A stretch of DNA of 64,000 bases from Ophiostoma sp. CBS 140.51 (GCA_029298735.1 JANSLP010000063.1:1-64000), one strand, 5' to 3'; shown: positions 31,638-43,122, counted from the stretch's first letter. Made by a program: numbers and translations. The notes: generated by a model from the sequence alone, not told the origin.

Positions 31638-33191
31638 ATGGAGGAAGACAGAGCAGAGACCGATATTGGCCTCGCCGCCGAAATTGAGGAGCAGCACCGA
31701 GAGGAGGACTTTGAAAAGGCTCTCGCCGAGCAATCAGCAGCAGAGACGACGACAGAATCAAAAGAAACAGATGACACACCAGCACCAGCGTCACAACAAG
31801 ACGCCAAAACACCAAGTGGAGAGACGGACTTCACAAAAAATGCATCTCCACAAACAACAGACCCGACAGCTAGCGACAACCCGGACAAGCCGGCCTCAAA
31901 CTTGAAGCAGCCCAAGAAACGCTTCATCGGACGGAGAGCAGCGGCTGAGGTGGCCAAGAACACCGGACTCAGTGTGGAGGACAGTGGAGCAGTCGTCAAC
32001 CGCCCAACACGCAGGCCGCCACGGCTCTTGAACCAGGTGCCCCCCGAGCTGGCCAACGACTCGGCGCTGCTCGAAGCCGTGGCCCTGCTGCCGCCCAACT
32101 ACTCGTTCGAGGTGCCCAAGACGATCCACCGCATCCGCACGCTGGGCGCCAAGCGCGTGGCCCTCCAGATGCCCGAGGGTCTGTTGTTATTTGCAACGAC
32201 CATTTCGGACATCCTACAACAGTTTTGCCCTGGGATTGATACGCTGATTATGGGCGACGTGACGTACGGCGCTTGTTGTATTGACGACTACACGGCGCGT
32301 GCGCTGGGCTGCGATTTGCTGGTGCACTATGCGCACAGCTGTCTCATTCCTGTGGACGTGACGCAGATCAAGACGCTGTACGTCTTTGTGGACATTCGCA
32401 TTGACACGGCGCATTTGTTGGCGACGCTTGAGCGCAATCTGCTGCAGGACCCGTCCAAGCCGACCACTTTGGCGCTGGTGGGCACGATCCAATTCAATGC
32501 GACCATCCACGGTGTCAAGCCCACACTCGAAAGGGCAGGGTTCCGTGTCATGGTGCCACAGATTGCGCCGCTGTCGCGCGGCGAGATTCTGGGCTGCACG
32601 TCGCCCAACCTGTCGGACAAGACCACTGATGATGACAACCTCGTCATCCTGTACCTTGGCGACGGCCGCTTCCACTTGGAGAGCATCATGATCCACAACC
32701 CGACGGTCCCCGCCTACCGCTACGATCCGTATGCGCGCAAGCTGACGCGCGAGACGTACGGCCACACGGAGATGCAGGACCTGCGGCGATCGGCCATTCG
32801 CACGGCCAAGACGGCACAGTCGTGGGGTCTGATTCTGGGCTCTCTCGGCCGGCAAGGCAATCCGCACACCTTGGCCGCGATCGAGAAGCGTTTGACAGAA
32901 AGAGGCATCCCGTTCGTCACCCTCTTGCTGTCGGAAATCCTCCCACACAAGCTGGCGCGCATGAGCCAGGATGTCGAGTGCTGGGTGCAGGTGGCGTGTC
33001 CGCGGCTGAGCATTGACTGGGGCTATGCCTTCCCCCGCCCCCTGCTCACACCATACGAGGCGCTGCTGGCGCTGGGCGAGCGGGACGATGCCTGGGCGCG
33101 GGCGCCCGACGGCGGTGTGGGCGGTGTGTACCCGATGGACTTTTACGGCAAAGACGGGTTGGGGCGGACAAGGGCTGCGCAGCCAGCATAG
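31638..33191 (+). CDS. DPH1: 2-(3-amino-3-carboxypropyl)histidine synthase subunit 1 (DPH1)
   Basis: Intronless, 517 residues. With DPH2 it forms the radical-SAM-like iron-sulfur enzyme that puts the 3-amino-3-carboxypropyl group of SAM on a histidine of eEF2, the first step of diphthamide synthesis in the cytoplasm. Three cysteines in the expected settings for the 4Fe-4S cluster are present: C213 in TYGACCIDD, C320 in ILGCTSPN and C454 in VACPRLSIDW. Other family landmarks are VALQMPEGLL and LLVHYAHSCLIP. The first 100 or so residues are a charged, low-complexity extension rich in Glu, Thr and Lys that is not part of the catalytic fold. Convergent with CTF8, with about 150 bp between stops. 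Confidence 0.95.
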   Translation: MEEDRAETDIGLAAEIEEQHREEDFEKALAEQSAAETTTESKETDDTPAPASQQDAKTPSGETDFTKNASPQTTDPTASDNPDKPASNLKQPKKRFIGRRAAAEVAKNTGLSVEDSGAVVNRPTRRPPRLLNQVPPELANDSALLEAVALLPPNYSFEVPKTIHRIRTLGAKRVALQMPEGLLLFATTISDILQQFCPGIDTLIMGDVTYGACCIDDYTARALGCDLLVHYAHSCLIPVDVTQIKTLYVFVDIRIDTAHLLATLERNLLQDPSKPTTLALVGTIQFNATIHGVKPTLERAGFRVMVPQIAPLSRGEILGCTSPNLSDKTTDDDNLVILYLGDGRFHLESIMIHNPTVPAYRYDPYARKLTRETYGHTEMQDLRRSAIRTAKTAQSWGLILGSLGRQGNPHTLAAIEKRLTERGIPFVTLLLSEILPHKLARMSQDVECWVQVACPRLSIDWGYAFPRPLLTPYEALLALGERDDAWARAPDGGVGGVYPMDFYGKDGLGRTRAAQPA

Positions 33192-33344
33192 GCGCGAGGG
33201 TGCGTAGCAGGTAGATGACACCTCTATAGATTTAATTATGATCATGATTCATTACGTTACTCTTCTATCGTACAATTGTTTGCTGATGCCATATCCCCGT
33301 TTGACCGTAGTTGTAGTCGTCGCCGCAGACTCGTCGCCCTCCTT

Positions 33345-33821
33345 CTAGAATGCCGACTCGGTCATGGGCTCTGGCCGTTGCGAGAAGAGCAGCTTGTAGT
33401 GGATGACCTCGACGACCTCGAGGTCGGTTTTGGACGTATTCTTGTCTTCAGATTGTCGTCTCCTCACGACAGCCAGTGGTCGCGGCAGTTTCTTGACTTC
33501 GCCCGTCAGACGCTGGTGCGGTCCAACGTAGAGATGCACACGGCGCATCCAGGCGGTGCTGTCGGCGCCTGCTGCCGGGTCATAGTCGGGGAAGTCAAGG
33601 CGGCCGATCGGCACTCTGTGCTGCAGGTTTTCGGAAGGTTCGTCGCCGCCCTCCTCGTCGTCGTCGTGCCGTGGCGCCTCCGGCAAGTTTATTGTGCCCT
33701 GAAGCTCGAGAAGAGCGAGGCCGGCGGGTGTCTGCAAAAGTGTGGGCAGAGCGTTGGGTGTTGTGGCGGTAGTAGTAGCCGGTGTCCACGGGTAGATCGT
33801 GACGGTGGACGAGTCATCCAT
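33345..33821 (-). CDS. CTF8: Chromosome transmission fidelity protein 8 (Ctf8)
   Basis: Intronless, 158 residues. Ctf8, with Dcc1, joins Ctf18 and Rfc2-5 in the alternative clamp loader that loads PCNA and supports sister-chromatid cohesion. Recognisable segments: TPAGLALLELQGTINLP near residue 30, IGRLDFPDYD in the middle, and the best-conserved HLYVGPHQRLTGEVKKLPRP with PLAVVRR after it. This strand-rich core is followed by VEVIHYKLLFSQRPEP, which is the piece that contacts Ctf18. An acidic linker (DDDEEGGDEPSE) separates the first two parts. The start ATG at 33821 is the first of the frame. Confidence 0.9.
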   Translation of the reverse strand: MDDSSTVTIYPWTPATTTATTPNALPTLLQTPAGLALLELQGTINLPEAPRHDDDEEGGDEPSENLQHRVPIGRLDFPDYDPAAGADSTAWMRRVHLYVGPHQRLTGEVKKLPRPLAVVRRRQSEDKNTSKTDLEVVEVIHYKLLFSQRPEPMTESAF

Positions 33822-34356
33822 GTTGTAGTAGGCTGAGAGATGTTGCTGGGAGAAGATGCTGTGTAAAGTGTAAAACGGTGACGAGATGTCGTTTGTCGAC
33901 GTCCAGAAAGAATTCCAATTAACGCGTCGATTTTGGCTTGTGACGCGCCTTGGGTTACAGTGGGGTAGCTCAGTAAATACAGTTTAGTGGTCTGGTGGTG
34001 GTGTCGTTTTGGTCTCGTTTTGGTGTGCAGCGCCAATCCACTGGGGCCATGCGCCAAGAGCCGAAACCGGCCATGTTCATGTGTAAGTCGGGCCAGTCGG
34101 ACGAAGTCAACAAGCAGACGGAAGTGAACAACAGTAAATCAATTGCTTCTTTGCGAAGGAGTGAATGATATATAAGAATAAGTCAAAAGACAAAAACAGC
34201 ATCCAGCTTCATATCCTCCTCAGAGGATATATTAACAGTCCAACTTCCAGCTCAACAGCCATCCAAAAGATATATTCCAAAACGATATTCAACAATATTC
34301 CAAAATTAAGTATTTCTCGAGTTCTTTTCTTTTTCTCTTCCTTTTCTTGGCACATC
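33822..34356. other. Intergenic region (CTF8 promoter / epimerase 3' flank)
   Basis: The CTF8 promoter plus the 3' flank of the aldose-epimerase gene. AT-rich around 34140-34350. No gene seen. Confidence 0.45.
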
Positions 34357-35613
34357 TTAGACTGGGTTCGTCGCAGTGTTGATGCTAAACTTGTAGGTGG
34401 CCTGCAGCTCAAACGGCGCATCGCCGGGCGCAAAAATTTGCTTGTCAGCACGGCCCCACTCGGGCTGGTTGATGCCGTCGATCCAGTCCTCGACCTCCAT
34501 GACCAGGCAGCCGTACTGCGGGATGGTGCGCGGGAACTTGGGCGCCGTGCTGTTGTCACCAAACAGACCTTGTGTCTTTTTCAAAGCCATGGAACCGTTC
34601 TGGCCGCCACACGAGTAGACTTGGAAGGCCTCCTGGTCTGTGTACACATCCAGCTGGATACCCGACCAGGGCGAGTGCACGCGGGCCACATAGTTGTCCT
34701 CGTCGCGCCAGCCGTTGGCGTTGTCCTGGAAGTCGCGGTTGACCAGATAACAGGTGTCGTAGCCAGTGCAGTTGTAGCCGCAGTTACCGAGTAGGTCCGG
34801 GCTCGACCAGTTGGCGCCAATCTGCTTGGGCCCTGTCCAGAAATCGTTCACGGAACCGGGCTGGTTGGCCAGAATGTCGCCCGTGGGGATCAGAATGTTG
34901 TCGGCGGCGACACGCTGGCCACTGTAGGGCAGGTGCAGCGAGTGGTTGAGCACCAGGTTGGTCTCGTTGTTGGCAAACCCATCGAGATTCCAGTAGGTGT
35001 GGCTGCTCAGCATAATGGGTGTCTTTTTTGTGGTGGCAAAGGCCAGCATGTTCAGGTTCCATGTGTGATCGCCGAGCGTGTAGGTAATGTACGAAACAAC
35101 CTCACCGGGGAAGCCCTGGTCGCCGTCCGGGTCGACAATCTTAAAGACAATGCTGTCGGTCGTGTGAGACACGACTGTAAAGTTGCGCCAGTCCCAGCCG
35201 TCGGGACCACCGTGCAGCGTGTCGACGCCGTCCGGGTAACCGGGTTCGGGGTTCTCGTTGGGCAGGACGTGGTAGGTAGTACCGTCAATCTCAAAGGTGC
35301 TATTCTTGATGCGGTTGGCGTACCGACCGGGCACACCGCCGAAATGCGGGTGCTGCTTGTCAATGCCGTAGTAGGTGGCGTTGTCGAAGCCGCCGACCAG
35401 ATCGCGGACGATGCCGTACTGGTCGTGAATCAACAAATTGGAGATAGAGGCGCCATAGGGGATGAATGAGGCCGTGATGCCGTTGCCGTACAGCCAGTAC
35501 TTGCCGTCGGCGTCGGGACCCGTCGAGTTTGTGGTGCTGTCCTGGGCGGCGGCCGAGGGCGACAGCAGCGCCACAGCGGCCAGGGTGGACGAGAGAAGAG
35601 ACTTGGCCAGCAT
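34357..35613 (-). CDS. Secreted aldose 1-epimerase-like protein (galactose mutarotase family)
   Basis: Intronless, 418 residues. I choose the ATG at 35613 because it opens a textbook signal peptide (MLAKSLLSSTLAAVALLSPS, ending AAAQ). The same frame stays open for a further 210 codons upstream, but that part is low-complexity leader sequence. The mature protein is a beta-sandwich mutarotase-like enzyme: GGVPGRYANRIKN, LHGGPDGWDWRNF, LSSHTYWNLDGFAN (with the conserved His) and a C-terminal LVMEVEDWIDGIN holding a possible catalytic Glu. Several N-glycosylation sequons (NST, NAT, NGS) fit secretion. The family interconverts alpha and beta anomers of hexoses; the true substrate of the secreted fungal branch is unclear. 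Three 12-bp tandem repeats lie just upstream of the ATG. Confidence 0.88.
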   Translation of the reverse strand: MLAKSLLSSTLAAVALLSPSAAAQDSTTNSTGPDADGKYWLYGNGITASFIPYGASISNLLIHDQYGIVRDLVGGFDNATYYGIDKQHPHFGGVPGRYANRIKNSTFEIDGTTYHVLPNENPEPGYPDGVDTLHGGPDGWDWRNFTVVSHTTDSIVFKIVDPDGDQGFPGEVVSYITYTLGDHTWNLNMLAFATTKKTPIMLSSHTYWNLDGFANNETNLVLNHSLHLPYSGQRVAADNILIPTGDILANQPGSVNDFWTGPKQIGANWSSPDLLGNCGYNCTGYDTCYLVNRDFQDNANGWRDEDNYVARVHSPWSGIQLDVYTDQEAFQVYSCGGQNGSMALKKTQGLFGDNSTAPKFPRTIPQYGCLVMEVEDWIDGINQPEWGRADKQIFAPGDAPFELQATYKFSINTATNPV

Positions 35614-35640
35614 GATGGCAGCAGAAACAAACGCAGCAGC

Positions 35641-35676
35641 AAAAGCAGATACAAAAGCAGATACAAAAGCAGATAA
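35641..35676. repeat. Tandem repeat, 12-bp unit x3
   Basis: Unit AAAAGCAGATAC, three copies with one change in the last position, in the leader of the epimerase gene 28 bp before its start codon. Confidence 0.8.
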
Positions 35677-36917
35677 CGATTGATGGGGGTATATAGAAAC
35701 GAATGGAGATGATGATGGTGGGAAGAGAAGAGAAAGAAGAGAGTATCCAAAAAAGACAGTAGCTATGCTGATGATAAAGATGAGACGGAGCTTGGGTACG
35801 TTGGATGTATGTGTACTCGTACCTCTCGTGGGACTTTTACACCAACAGACGCTGTAGACACTGTTGGGATGGGGAGATGATCGTCGCGGATGAGGAGATA
35901 GGGAGTGATGAGCAGTTGATGATGGCGGAGGCAGCGGCACAGTGTATCTAATATACCACGACGACGGGGCAGGAGCGAACGACTGGAGAGACGCAAGAGA
36001 CGCAGGGCACGACGATCCATCACCGCACGTGTGCGCCACCATCGTTCTTTCCCATTCTTTCTCTTTTTTGTCATCTTCTTTTTGCCCAACAGCTGCCTTT
36101 TGATGCACCTGCCGTCCCACATCGCCTCTCGCATGCAGCTTCGCTCCTTCTTCCCCTTGGTTCCCCGACGCCGGCCATGACATCGACCACATCGTACCCT
36201 GGTCTTTTCCTCTGTTCGTCCTGTCTCTTGCCTTGCTTTTCACCCTACCAGCTACAAGTAGTGGTCGAGGTGGTGTGTTCGCGCACCTTGCTTCCCCGAG
36301 CTCCTCTCTCGCTCCTTCTATAAACGGGAAGCTCCAAAATGCCTCGACCTAGATCCTTGTCTGTCACTCTTTCCTTTTTTGTTTTTCCCTCTCGACAGTG
36401 AGATTCCCCTCCTTCTCTCTTCGGCCCGCGTGGCACAAGGCAGGAGCAAGAGGAGGCAGCTGCAGCCCGGCAAAAGCAGGGAAATACTGGGGAATGGAAG
36501 ATCCCAAGCTCTTCTCTCACTCGAGGGTGCTCCTGTCGTCTGTTATTGTTCTCGCAATTCTGCTATTTCTCCGTTCCCCTCTTTTGGAGAGGTTGCAATA
36601 AACAAAGTAACAAAGTAAGAAAGTAACTTGTTGACCTTGGTCCGGGGGAGAATGAGAGAAACAGCGGGGAACAATGACGAATCAAATCAACACAAGACCG
36701 ATGTGCGTCGCGCCAGATGGGGAAGCTCAAAGTACAAAGTAGAGGGTGAACGAGACAAGAGACAAGGGATCTTGGACTAGGGCCGGGTGGGATGGTGGGA
36801 GACGGGCGAGACGGGACGACAATAGATTGGGTTGACACTTTGATACTTGTGGACATGCAGAAGTTGGTGTGTTCGTGGCTGCTGTTTGTCGATCGCAAGT
36901 TGTTGGTACCTCAGTTT

Positions 36918-36949
36918 GGGAAAGAGGGAAAGAGGGAAAGAGGGAAAGA
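36918..36949. repeat. Tandem repeat, 8-bp unit GGGAAAGA x4
   Basis: Four perfect copies read directly from the sequence, in intergenic DNA. Confidence 0.85.
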
Positions 36950-37058
36950 CGAAACCCGGGGAAGCGAGAGAGACGTTGCTGACCAAGTTTTGTGGTTGTC
37001 CGTGAGGGGAAAGAGACAAAACAAGAACAGCAACAGATGGAAATCCGCGAATAAGCTT

Positions 37059-37096
37059 ACAGGCGTCGTACACTGTACTGAGTACACACGCCTGTA
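37059..37096. repeat. Inverted repeat, 9-bp arms
   Basis: Arms TACAGGCGT and ACGCCTGTA are perfect reverse complements around a 20-nt spacer that itself contains GTAC-rich partial symmetry. Could be a hairpin, a dimeric protein-binding site or a tiny element end; undetermined. Confidence 0.55.
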
Positions 37097-38599
37097 GTGG
37101 TACATGCACCCACCTGCAAGGCCCCTGCTAGCGCCGGCTTCCACGCGCTGCGGCGCTCATTATGCATAGATTGCGCCGCCGAGAGAGAGGACAGCGAGAA
37201 ACAGACAAAAGATCTCGCTCGCTCCTTCCCCGTACTTTAACCCGCTGCCCGAGCAGCTGCCAACAGGAGGGGAAGGTTGCGTTTCTGCACCATCATCGAG
37301 GCATCTACAGCGGTACCGTTCAGAGTGTGACTCGCGGAGTTCTTGTTTCTGAATCTTGATGGTTCTTTTCTCACGACGACTGTGGAAGACAGACATCCCC
37401 GTTCCTACACTACCCTTCTTCTGGGTAGCGTCCTCCGGGCGGACTGCGGCGATCGATTTTGAACAAGATCGGCCGTTCTCCGCTCTCCGCCTTCTCCGCG
37501 TTTTCTTCTTTCATACACTCTCTCTCTTTTCAAGTTTCTTTCCCACGGTGGCTCGACGCTGACCATGTAACAATACCCTTGTCCATTTGCTTCCCGAAGC
37601 TCCGCGAGCCCACCGAGCCAACGAGCCATGAACCAACCTCGCCAACCTCGCCAACAACATGAAGCCAGCCTAAACGTCAAAAAAGTCACGTCAGTCTACT
37701 CCATCGTTGGACAGTCCGGGGGGACAATGTGGGAGGTGGGATGAAAAAAGAGGGTGAGAAAAAGAGAACATGCATCCTGGACTCGTGGAGAAAAGGCCTC
37801 ATCGTCCGTCAGCAAGTCGAGGAAAAGAAAAGAAACGAGATGCAGGTGACGACTAAAGGCGGGGAAATGTCGAGAGAAGATGTATTTCAAAGTAACTCGG
37901 AGTGACGTTGCGTCGTAGGTCGGCTTAAATCTGCCGAGAGTTGAGAGGAAAAAAGGTCTCCAGATTATAGGAGTGAACAAATGACGTACGATGCAAGAAA
38001 CTTTGCAGCTGATAGTATTGTTGGAGATGGGTTCATTTGGGACTTCTACCGGACTGGCCGTTATAAGAAGCTCCCAAGACGGCAGAAACGCTTGTGTGGT
38101 GGCATCCAACATGGTCAAGAGACTTTATTATTTTGTATTTACTTTAACTCTGTTTTGATTTATTTATCTTTATTTTCCAACAAGAGATTGGTTTAATTGA
38201 TAGTTCGTTGATTTTTTGTTTGAATTTTGAATGACAATTTTATGTAGTGAACAGACGAAATAAAATTGCAAAATAATATCTTCACTTTTTAATGTCCATC
38301 TCCCGTGCTCGACAAATGTAGAAAATAAATGTCAAGATCATCATGAACGATTATTTCCATTGCGTCTAGACCATCTAAACTTGTTGTATTCCGTACCGCA
38401 TTGCACCATATACCACGCACCGACATGTATCCCGTCGATCGGTTCGACTCGTACCTGTCCTGTGCAACTCCTACCCACACGTCCATCTCTTGGCAATGCC
38501 ACATACGGTGTACCTGTACGAGCTGTACTCGACTCCATATATGTCCTTCGTCGACCGGTGTTGTGCTTTCATCTATCTCACCTCGCTCGTCGTCGTCGC

Positions 38600-41500
38600 C
38601 TACCAAAATTTTTGCACCGCCAGCGCTACTTGGCTCGCCTTGACCGGCGGTGTCCATTGATGGCCCTGGCCATTGTCAACCAAAACACCGACACCGTCCA
38701 TATTGCGAACGAGTTTGAGGGCCGGCCCGAACGCCGCTTCGTACATTTCCTCGCGCGCCGCAATACCTTTGGTGCCCCATGCTGCCAGTCCGCCAACCGG
38801 CATCGTCTCATTTTCTTTGAAGGACTCCTCGGCTACGGCGGACGACACACTGGCCTCATACCACGATGAAAAGACACCACGAGCCGGGTGGTCGGCGGCG
38901 GGGGAAGCATACACGACTCCCGTCGAGGATTTCTCTCGGGCGGGCCGCTTGGCCAGCGCCATCAACCAGTTCCACGAAATGTCCAGGAAACTCTGCTTGT
39001 CGGTGCTCTGGAAGCGGCCGACGTTGCGGACACGCGCTGACAGGACCACGGTCGAGAACGTCTGGTTCTTGTCGGGGGTCTTGACCTCACTGTGGTCGTA
39101 GGCGAACTGGAACCGGGGGCTCGTTATGGGGCCGGGCCTACACTGTTAGTGGTGGTACAAAGGGGGAGAGGGGAAAAAAAGAGAACTTACGGAACGACCA
39201 GGGTGCGCAGAAGGTCACGGGCAAACTGGCCATACTCCTCCTCCAGCTTATCGGTCTTGTTATAGGACACCGACACACGCGCGTCCCAGTGCCGGCGGAT
39301 GCAGTGGATCCAAATCGGGGGACGAGTGTCCTCGACGCTGCGGATGCCATAGATGAAGCCACCCGGTTCGGTGCCGTCGATCTCAATGACAAAAGGACTC
39401 TGAGCCTTGATGACACCGCTGCCGTTCATGTACACACGCTGGCACTTGAACTCGTAGATGGTCCGTCTCTCGTGGAAGGCCCAGTCTGGCGTGATGGGGA
39501 CCGACCAGTCGCTGCGGCGGGCTGTGGTGTTGGCAGTGGTTGCATCCGCGGCCGGCGGCGGGCTGTTGCCGCCAATGTCACCCAACAAGTCGTTGGACAC
39601 CAACTTTGAGTTGAGACCAAGCACACTTTCCATATCGTTGGCAAACAGCGTCAGAGCTTTTGTGAAGACAATGCTCTCGGGCGAGACACAGATGGTGTCC
39701 ATGCGTGTGGTGATCTCGGTGTGCGGCCAGCCCGAAGCTTCTTCGCCGGGCATATTGAAGGCAAGACCCTCGGGATGGGCGTCCATGATGTACACGCGGC
39801 CGAGGTCGACCTGCATCCGGATGCGGCCCCTACAGTAGGGCAAGTCAGCCATGAGACGGCCCATGCTGTGGCAGAGGCCAGTGGCAAAGGTAGACCGCCG
39901 AACGAGTGCCTTGCTCATTGAAGGGCCTCTGGGCACAGCAGAACTCGAGTTGCCGTGGGGAACAGTGACGAGCTGTCTCTGCCGAGACGGAGTAGGAGTG
40001 ACAGGGCGAGAGGCTGGGGTAACAGGGCGCGAAGCTGGGGCATCAAACTGGATCAGCATAATGTCTTCAGTCTTCGAGGCAGGAGCCGCAGAACCAGGAA
40101 CAGCAAACGTGGCCGGTGCTTTATTTTCGTCCCTGAAGGTGATGAGAGCCATCTCGTCAGCTGGTCCGTCTTTGGGCTCCTCCTTAATAGTCTGCTTGAC
40201 ACTGTTGTCGCTCTTGTCTGTCTTTTTGGCGTTGGCTTCTTTGGCTTCTTTCGCTTCTTTCGCTTCTTTGGATTCTTTTGCTTTCACGTCAACCTTGGCG
40301 GCCGGCTTGGACGAGGTATCGGCCGCGTCCTTCTTGGAACTATTCATAAAGTCCCAGAGAAGCTTCATTTCGTAGTTGTGCTTGTCCGACTGGTACGATG
40401 AAGGCATTTGCGGCATCTTCACTGGGGGCGCCGGTTCCGGCTTGTCCTTTGCTTCCTCGAGTTCAGATTCGGACTTGAACCCGGAAGTGGGCGCAGCATC
40501 AGGAGCAGCAGTGGGAGCAGCCGTGGGCGCTGGATCAGGCTTGTCCAGCCCAAGAAGATCAAACTCTTGAGCCAATTCCTCCACCCTCGCGACCTCTTTG
40601 CCCTTGTCCTTTCTATGTTCCTTGGTCTCGGGGTCTTTGAACGGGACAAGCTCGTTCCCCTGGGGTACAATCTCCACCGACTCTTGCACCGGCTCCTCGA
40701 CTGGCTTCTTGACGGGAACTGCGGCGGGTTCCTCCTTGGGCGCCGTCACTCCAAGAGCCTTGGGGGTGTATTCGGCTCGCTTGAACCACAGAGGCCACTT
40801 ACGTGCCGGATCGAAAAAGATGGGCTGCGACCGTGGACCAAAGAGGGATACAGCAATGCGTTTGAAGTGGTCAAAGTCGCACATGCGCAGGCAGACACCC
40901 TTGGCAAACGTCTTTTGGAACATGTGGTCGAGAACCGCATCGGGAAACTGGCTGGGATCGAAAATGGTCGACGTAAGAATAGTCTCGTTGACGTGGGCCA
41001 TGTAGCGGGCGTCCACGTTGTACGGCCCATCGACCTCGGCGTACAGCAAATGCTTGGGCGGCGGCGCCACGCAGACGAATTTTTCAAACAAATTGTCGAG
41101 CATCTTGCTGGCGTTTGAGACTGCCTGCTTTGTAGGACCGCCAATGTAGATGAGGCGGGCGTTCGCGGTATCAATGGCCACGTGCGTGTCCGTCTCCTTC
41201 ATGACGGAGAGGCGAGCGTCCTCGTCCAGCAGCTTGTGCACCGAGATATGGTCGGGTGTCTCGTGCTTGATGCGGACCCAGACTTTACGGAAGGGGAAAC
41301 GGTCAAAGGCGATGGGGCACATGTGGTCAATGGTCTTTTTCGTGGCCGCGCCTCGTTCGAGTTCACTAGCAATGGGAAGCTTGAGCCACTCATTGTCGGT
41401 CGGGACACGCTGCCCGCCCATGACCTTCTCCATCTCATCGTGCACCTCCTTGAAGATGTTTTGCACGGTGCGCACGTCGCGGGTCTCGCAAGACGCCTTG

Positions 41501-41646
41501 AACCAGCTCAGCTCGGGCTCGAAGCTGTACCGGCCGCTGGGGTTCTTGTCACGGAGCGCCTTGAGCACACGCTCGACGCCGGCGGCATGGTACTCCCAGA
41601 TACTGGAGAGGTAGATCTCGATGATCTCGTTGTTGTTGATCTCCAT
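38600..41646 (-). CDS. Uncharacterised large fungal protein
   Basis: Two clear exons on the minus strand: 39191..41646 and 38600..39137, joined by a 53-nt intron (donor GTAAGT, acceptor TAG); 997 residues if the TAG at 38600 is used. Residues 1-310 form a globular-looking alpha/beta region (MEINNNEIIEIYLSSIWEYH start, LIYIGGPTKQAVSNASKML, HLLYAEVDGPYNVDARYM). Residues 315-560 are disordered and charged, including a run of KEA repeats near residue 470. Residues 600-990 are again globular (CRGRIRMQVDLGRVYIMD, WIHCIRRHWDARVSVSYNK, FLDISWNWLMALAKRPA). No catalytic motif or membrane segment is recognised. A further 3' exon may exist (see findings), which would replace the end of the protein. No function can be assigned. 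Confidence 0.82.
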
Positions 41647-43122
41647 GATGTGTCAAGATCAGCCGGAGCTGTGACGAGATCGTGACGTGATTGTGTGAGA
41701 GACGTTTGCGATGGTGGATGTGATATGTTTAGAGATGAACATAAACTGTTATAGAAAACGTAGAAGAGATGGGGCTGAAAGAGGTCAGCGTCATTAGCTG
41801 CAAACGGAGGAGGGACCGTAATATGTGACCGTGTTGGTGTTTGGTGAACAGTGAGGGAGGTAAGTCGAGATGAGAGTGAAATTTACAGTGTAAACAAACT
41901 GAAATGTAAATAAAAGAGAAGTGAGCCGAAAGTCAGAAAACAAGACAAGCCGGTGCTTGTACCTTGAAAGTGACTGGGCTAGCTGTTGTGAGTCGGTGAT
42001 GTGGACTAACCTGAGCAGACAATGATGAGGCGATGCTGAGTGCCTGTGACTTACTGCACAATGTAATTGTCGTGATGCCGTTGTGAGGCTGTCAAGACGG
42101 AGTCGACGCTTTTATTGACTTTACCGGAGGAGGGTTCGGTTGGAGGAGAAGGCGTGCGCTGTGCTCTCGGTTCTGTTTGTATTGTTGACTTGCATCTGGC
42201 ATTGTTGATAGGAAAAGAGAGAGGCAGGGCTTGCTTGCTGTAGTGATGATGGCCTGGAGAGAGTGACAGAGACGAGGAGATGTGAATCGAGATCCAATCC
42301 AGTGAACGAAGAAACTTCTAGACATGTGCTTTCCAAAACAAATGGCATGGCTCAAAACGGAAAGAGCAATCCAAGTAAACATCGCTCCTTCCATTTACAA
42401 ACAACTTTGGCCCGTCACCCCTTTCCCCTCGAAATACAAACACGTGGATGACGGCTGCAAGTGAAAGGCCTTGAATAGAGCATACAAATGGGTCAGTGCA
42501 TTAACACATAAGTGCATTATTCAAAAGAATAAAGTTGTTTCGTAGTCTCATTCTGGCCAGGCTCGTAAAGCGCCGCCGTATTAGATAGTAATGATAGCAG
42601 AAGTATGCACTGATATCCCAAATAGAAAAGGAAGGAGTAAACAACAAACAAAAATATAACAATATGAGTAGAACGAAAACGAGACCGCTTGTATTGCAGT
42701 CCGCATCCTCTTATCCCGTCTAGCTTTTAATAGTCCCAACCTGATGATGTGTGCCACTTAAGTGACATATTCCCCTGTACCTCAGTCTTAGATGTCGTGT
42801 GAAAACAAAATGCAAAGATAACCTAGGAAGGCTTGAAGGACAAGCAGGAGCCAAGAAATGAAAGTAAATAAAAAACAAAAGAAAATAAAAAGTCGAGGGT
42901 CTGCTCTGGGGAACCGCTACAGGACAATTCGAGTGCAATATCCCTCGAATAGTGTGAAGATAAAACAGATGAAACAACGCCGTACTCCGTCTATCCAAAC
43001 CCGAAAGATAGTCCGTCATGAAAGTAAAACTCTGAAAATAAATACAATGGCAATGAGTGGTGGTGTAGTTGTGGTTGTGGTTGTCGTCGATGTCGTTGAT
43101 TTAGTGTTGTGTTCTGTGTGGC
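41647..43122. other. 1.5-kb intergenic region
   Basis: Upstream of the uncharacterised gene and downstream of the She3-like frame. AT-rich from 42480 to 42720 and 42850-43090. A GTACTCCGT word lies near 42981. No gene seen. Confidence 0.45.

Larger units (their letters stand above)
35614..38340. other. 2.7-kb intergenic region
   Basis: No supportable gene. Holds the leader of the epimerase gene, a four-copy 8-bp repeat at 36918-36949, a perfect 9-bp inverted repeat at about 37059-37096, and T/A-rich DNA near 38140-38290. Open frames are short and compositionally biased. Confidence 0.45.

Noticed and set aside
35614..36243. N-terminal extension of the aldose-epimerase frame by 210 codons
   Set aside because: The extension is low-complexity leader DNA; the ATG at 35613 opens a normal signal peptide and gives the usual length.
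40230..40290. GCTTCTTT-type tandem repeat as a microsatellite
   Set aside because: It lies inside coding sequence and encodes the KEA repeats of the uncharacterised protein, so it is not an independent element.
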